Origin: Boseongicola sp.
GTDB taxonomy: Bacteria; Pseudomonadota; Alphaproteobacteria; Rhodobacterales; Rhodobacteraceae
Assembly: GCA_013042895.1 (NCBI GenBank)
Contig: JABDPD010000453.1
Location: 1-7,511 of the forward strand
Direction of reading: 5' to 3'
Length of the DNA stretch: 7,511 bases
A program made the translations under genes and the position numbers. The notes beneath the pieces are model-generated. The model searched no databases, was not told the DNA's origin, and was given only the letters and a program-made list of their open reading frames with translations. This document shows, in pieces, positions 5,491-7,511 of this stretch (the stretch's first letter is position 1; every line of letters begins with the position of its first letter).

Positions 5491-5596
5491 CTCGTCCTCT
5501 TCGGTTTTGCGGAACTTGCGCAAGACGGTCGTCTCTGTTCTCTAGCGTAATGCAGGGTTAAGTTCACCCCACGCTCGGCACGAAGGTGTTTCAAAA
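5491..5596. other. Divergent guaD-mgtE intergenic region
   Basis: A 106-bp gap that must hold the guaD and mgtE promoters unless transcription enters from further away. I see no convincing -35/-10 pair for either. A perfect 10-bp palindrome CTTGCGCAAG (5515-5524) lies about 25 bases before the guaD start and could be a regulator site. I found no Mg2+-sensing riboswitch such as ykoK (M-box) ahead of mgtE; the leader is too short. Confidence 0.4.
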
Positions 5597-6988
5597 ATGA
5601 ACGATCAGACGGAAACCATTGAGCGGCCTGAAGACGAGACCGAGGACGACTATGCGCTGCGCAACCGAGTTGTTGCGGCGGCGGTTCAGGCAGCGGAGGA
5701 TTCAGATCGCGCTCGGCTTTTGGCGGTCTTTGAGCCTCTGCACCCTGCCGATATTGCGGACCTTCTTGAGCAGGTAAACGTCGAAGACCGAACGAGTATC
5801 CTCCAGCTTGCCGGGGATTACATCGACGGCGAGATCCTGTCGGAGATCGACGAAGACATTCGAGACGAAGTTGTTGAAACGCTTGAGCCTAAGGTTTTGG
5901 CAGAGGCGGTTCGTGAGCTTGAGTCCGACGATGTTGTCGACATTCTGGAGGACCTCGGGGACGAACAACAGGAAGCGGTTCTTGAGGCTTTGGACGTTGT
6001 CGACCGGATCGCGGTTGAGCAGGCGCTGGCCTATCCGGAGTTCTCTGCGGGACGTCTGATGCAGCGCGAGATCGTGATTGCGCCCGAGCATTGGTCGGTG
6101 GGCGATGCGATTGACCATATGCGCGCGGAGACCGAATTACCGGAACAGTTTTATCACGTGATTTTGGTCGATCCGCGTCATCGGCCAGTGGCCTATGTCA
6201 CGTTAGGACGGTTGATGTCGTCAAGGCGTGAGGTGCTTTTGGCCGATATCACCGAGGACAGTTTTCGCACGTTTGACGCCTTCGAGGATGAAGGCGACGT
6301 GGCCTATGCGTTCAACCAGTATCACCTGATAACTGCGCCCGTGGTCGATGAAGACGGGCGGTTGGCAGGGGTGATCACCATTGATGACGCGATGGCGGTG
6401 CTGGACGAAGAGCATGAAGAGGATGTTTTGCGTCTGGGTGGCGTGGGTGATGAGAGCCTTTCGAACTCGACCTTCGAGATTGTGAAGCGACGTTTTCCCT
6501 GGCTTGGGGTCAACCTTGTGACGGCAATTTTGGCGTCAATTGTAATCTCGATTTTTGAGGACGTTTTGCAGGCAGTGGTCGCTTTGGCGGTGTTGATGCC
6601 GATTGTTGCTTCCATGGGCGGGAACGCGGGCACGCAGTCGATGACGGTGGCGGTGCGGGCTTTGGCGACGCGCGACCTTACAGGCTCGAACGCGTGGCGG
6701 GTTGTGCGGCGCGAGGCGGCGGCGGGGTTGCTCAATGGTTTGATTTTCGCGGTCGTGATGGGGATCGTTGGAGTCATCTGGTTTGGTTCACCGACGATTG
6801 GGGCGGTAATTGCGGCGGCGATGGTGGTGAACCTTTTGGTGGCGGGCCTGTCGGGGGTATTGGTGCCTTTGGCGTTGGATAAGGCGGGTGTTGATCCTGC
6901 GCTCGCCTCGGGGACGTTTGTGACCACTGTCACGGATGTCGTTGGTTTCTTTGCATTTTTGGGACTGGCGTCCTGGGTGTTTCTATGA
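5597..6988 (+). CDS. mgtE: Magnesium transporter MgtE
   Basis: A 463-aa inner-membrane Mg2+ channel, full length for the family. An acidic N-terminal domain of helical repeats (about 38-145, e.g. 'LHPADIADLLEQV' 48-60) and two CBS domains (about 150-212 and 213-275, with 'VDEDGRLAGVITIDDAM' 250-266) form the cytosolic Mg2+ sensor that closes the pore at high internal Mg2+. A connecting helix (about 276-300) leads to five membrane segments between 303 and 463. The pore signature 'MPIVASMGGNAGTQSM' (334-349) and the last-helix 'TTVTDVVGFF' (443-452; Asp447, the position of the selectivity aspartate in characterised MgtE) are intact. AAGGTG (5583-5588), eight bases before the ATG, supports the start. 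Its stop overlaps the next gene's start. It may also carry Co2+ or Ni2+, as some MgtE proteins do. Confidence 0.95.
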   Translation: MNDQTETIERPEDETEDDYALRNRVVAAAVQAAEDSDRARLLAVFEPLHPADIADLLEQVNVEDRTSILQLAGDYIDGEILSEIDEDIRDEVVETLEPKVLAEAVRELESDDVVDILEDLGDEQQEAVLEALDVVDRIAVEQALAYPEFSAGRLMQREIVIAPEHWSVGDAIDHMRAETELPEQFYHVILVDPRHRPVAYVTLGRLMSSRREVLLADITEDSFRTFDAFEDEGDVAYAFNQYHLITAPVVDEDGRLAGVITIDDAMAVLDEEHEEDVLRLGGVGDESLSNSTFEIVKRRFPWLGVNLVTAILASIVISIFEDVLQAVVALAVLMPIVASMGGNAGTQSMTVAVRALATRDLTGSNAWRVVRREAAAGLLNGLIFAVVMGIVGVIWFGSPTIGAVIAAAMVVNLLVAGLSGVLVPLALDKAGVDPALASGTFVTTVTDVVGFFAFLGLASWVFL

Positions 6989-7511
6989 GCGACAAGACAG
7001 AGCTGCGCAAATCCGCTCGGGATCGTCGGGCGGCGGTGCACGGGAGTGTCGATCCTGCTCCGGCGCTGGAGAACTTGGAGCGGTTTCTTGGCGAGACCGA
7101 GGGGCGGGTGTCGTTCTACTGGCCGATCCGGACCGAGATCGACCCGCGGCCGTTGTTGGAGAAGCTCTGTGTGGACCGGGACGTGTGTTTGCCGGTGACA
7201 ACAGGATTTGAGCCCCTAGTTTTTCGCGCTTGGTTGCCGGGAGCAGCGATGATTGCGGATAGTTTTGGCGTCGAGGTGCCTGCCGAAGATGTGCAGGTTA
7301 CCCCTCAGGTGCTCATAGTACCGATGTTAGCGTTTGATGAGTGTGGGCACCGGCTTGGCTATGGGGCCGGGCACTATGACCGGACGCTCAATAAATTGCG
7401 CCCGCTTGGCCCCGTGACGGCAGTCGGCTTTGCCTATGAGGCGCAGCTTGCGGACACTTTGCCGATTGAGCCGACGGATGAGCCGTTGGATGCGATTGTG
7501 ACTGAGGAATG
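6985..7511 (+). CDS. 5-formyltetrahydrofolate cyclo-ligase (partial)
   Basis: ATP-dependent conversion of 5-formyl-THF to 5,10-methenyl-THF in the cytoplasm, returning folate to the one-carbon pool. 175 residues are visible and the frame stays open at the window edge. Landmarks: a basic N-terminus 'KTELRKSARDRRAA' (4-17), 'YWPIRTEID' (45-53), 'VCLPVTT' (67-73), 'VPMLAFD' (112-118), the ATP-binding loop 'LGYGAGHYDRTL' (124-135, in place of the commoner GYGGGYYDR) and 'VGFAYEAQL' (147-155). The position of 'VGFAYEAQL' suggests only a few residues are missing. The ATG at 6985 overlaps the mgtE TGA as ATGA, so translation is probably coupled and the genes share a transcript. Alternative names in use are MTHFS, Fau1 and YgfA. 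Confidence 0.92.
   Translation, partial: MSDKTELRKSARDRRAAVHGSVDPAPALENLERFLGETEGRVSFYWPIRTEIDPRPLLEKLCVDRDVCLPVTTGFEPLVFRAWLPGAAMIADSFGVEVPAEDVQVTPQVLIVPMLAFDECGHRLGYGAGHYDRTLNKLRPLGPVTAVGFAYEAQLADTLPIEPTDEPLDAIVTEE

Noticed and set aside
5491..5523. Longer guaD start at 5523
   Set aside because: The 11 added residues are highly charged (MRKFRKTEEDE), and GAGGA sits correctly before the ATG at 5490.
4963..5550. 195-aa plus-strand frame over guaD
   Set aside because: Antisense shadow of guaD, Cys/Gly/Val-rich with no family resemblance, while guaD has all its metal ligands.
6322..7041. 239-aa open frame on the minus strand
   Set aside because: It lies opposite mgtE and the start of the cyclo-ligase gene. 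Its product is low-complexity Thr/Ala/Pro/Ser-rich, as expected of an antisense shadow of GC-rich coding sequence.
1..7511. CRISPR arrays, insertion sequences, phage genes, toxin-antitoxin or defence systems
   Set aside because: I saw no regularly spaced repeats, transposase or integrase motifs, target-site duplications or defence domains. All sizeable frames are accounted for by ordinary metabolic, transport or regulatory genes.

Overview
The window looks like an ordinary chromosomal stretch of an alphaproteobacterium, most likely a marine Rhodobacterales (Roseobacter-group) member. This is inferred from the protein style: a PraR-like 'PVDVHVGKRIR' helix-turn-helix regulator, a LysE-family protein starting 'MLTFALAVFFLIITPGPGVLS', and MgtE and HisN-like proteins of alphaproteobacterial type. 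Base composition is moderately GC-rich, with tightly packed genes and short gaps. I saw no phage, insertion sequence, CRISPR array, rRNA or tRNA.

Layout, left to right. (1) 1-369, minus strand: N-terminal part of a quinone-oxidoreductase-like MDR dehydrogenase, cut by the window edge. (2) 370-641: a comparatively AT-rich divergent intergenic region with a plausible promoter, small dyads and a 10-bp direct repeat. (3) 642-1013, plus: a 123-aa XRE/PraR-like regulator, followed by a strong hairpin terminator that runs into the 5' end of the next gene. (4) 1089 (or 1062)-1880, plus: a HisN-type inositol-monophosphatase-family phosphatase. (5) 1881-1997: a short leader with several interleaved inverted repeats, the last of which can cover the Shine-Dalgarno sequence of the next gene. 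(6) 1998-3329, plus: 8-oxoguanine deaminase-like amidohydrolase. (7) 3326-3916, minus: LysE-family exporter, whose stop codon overlaps the preceding gene's stop. (8) 3917-4197: a 281-bp gap with inverted and direct repeats but no gene. (9) 4198-5490, minus: guanine deaminase. (10) 5597-6988, plus: Mg2+ transporter MgtE. (11) 6985-7511, plus: 5-formyltetrahydrofolate cyclo-ligase, start coupled to mgtE by an ATGA overlap and truncated at the right edge.

The clearest functional theme is purine-base deamination. Guanine deaminase (guanine to xanthine) and an 8-oxoguanine deaminase (8-oxoguanine to urate) lie on opposite strands with the exporter gene between them. Both products feed purine-ring catabolism, whose later genes are not in the window. 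The remaining genes are housekeeping: histidine biosynthesis, Mg2+ uptake, folate metabolism.

I found no convincing new multi-gene system. The best candidate for something undescribed is at RNA level: the leader of the 8-oxoguanine deaminase gene, where mutually exclusive helices could switch Shine-Dalgarno accessibility. The second is the terminator that overlaps the start of hisN. Both are inferences from base-pairing and need comparative or experimental confirmation.
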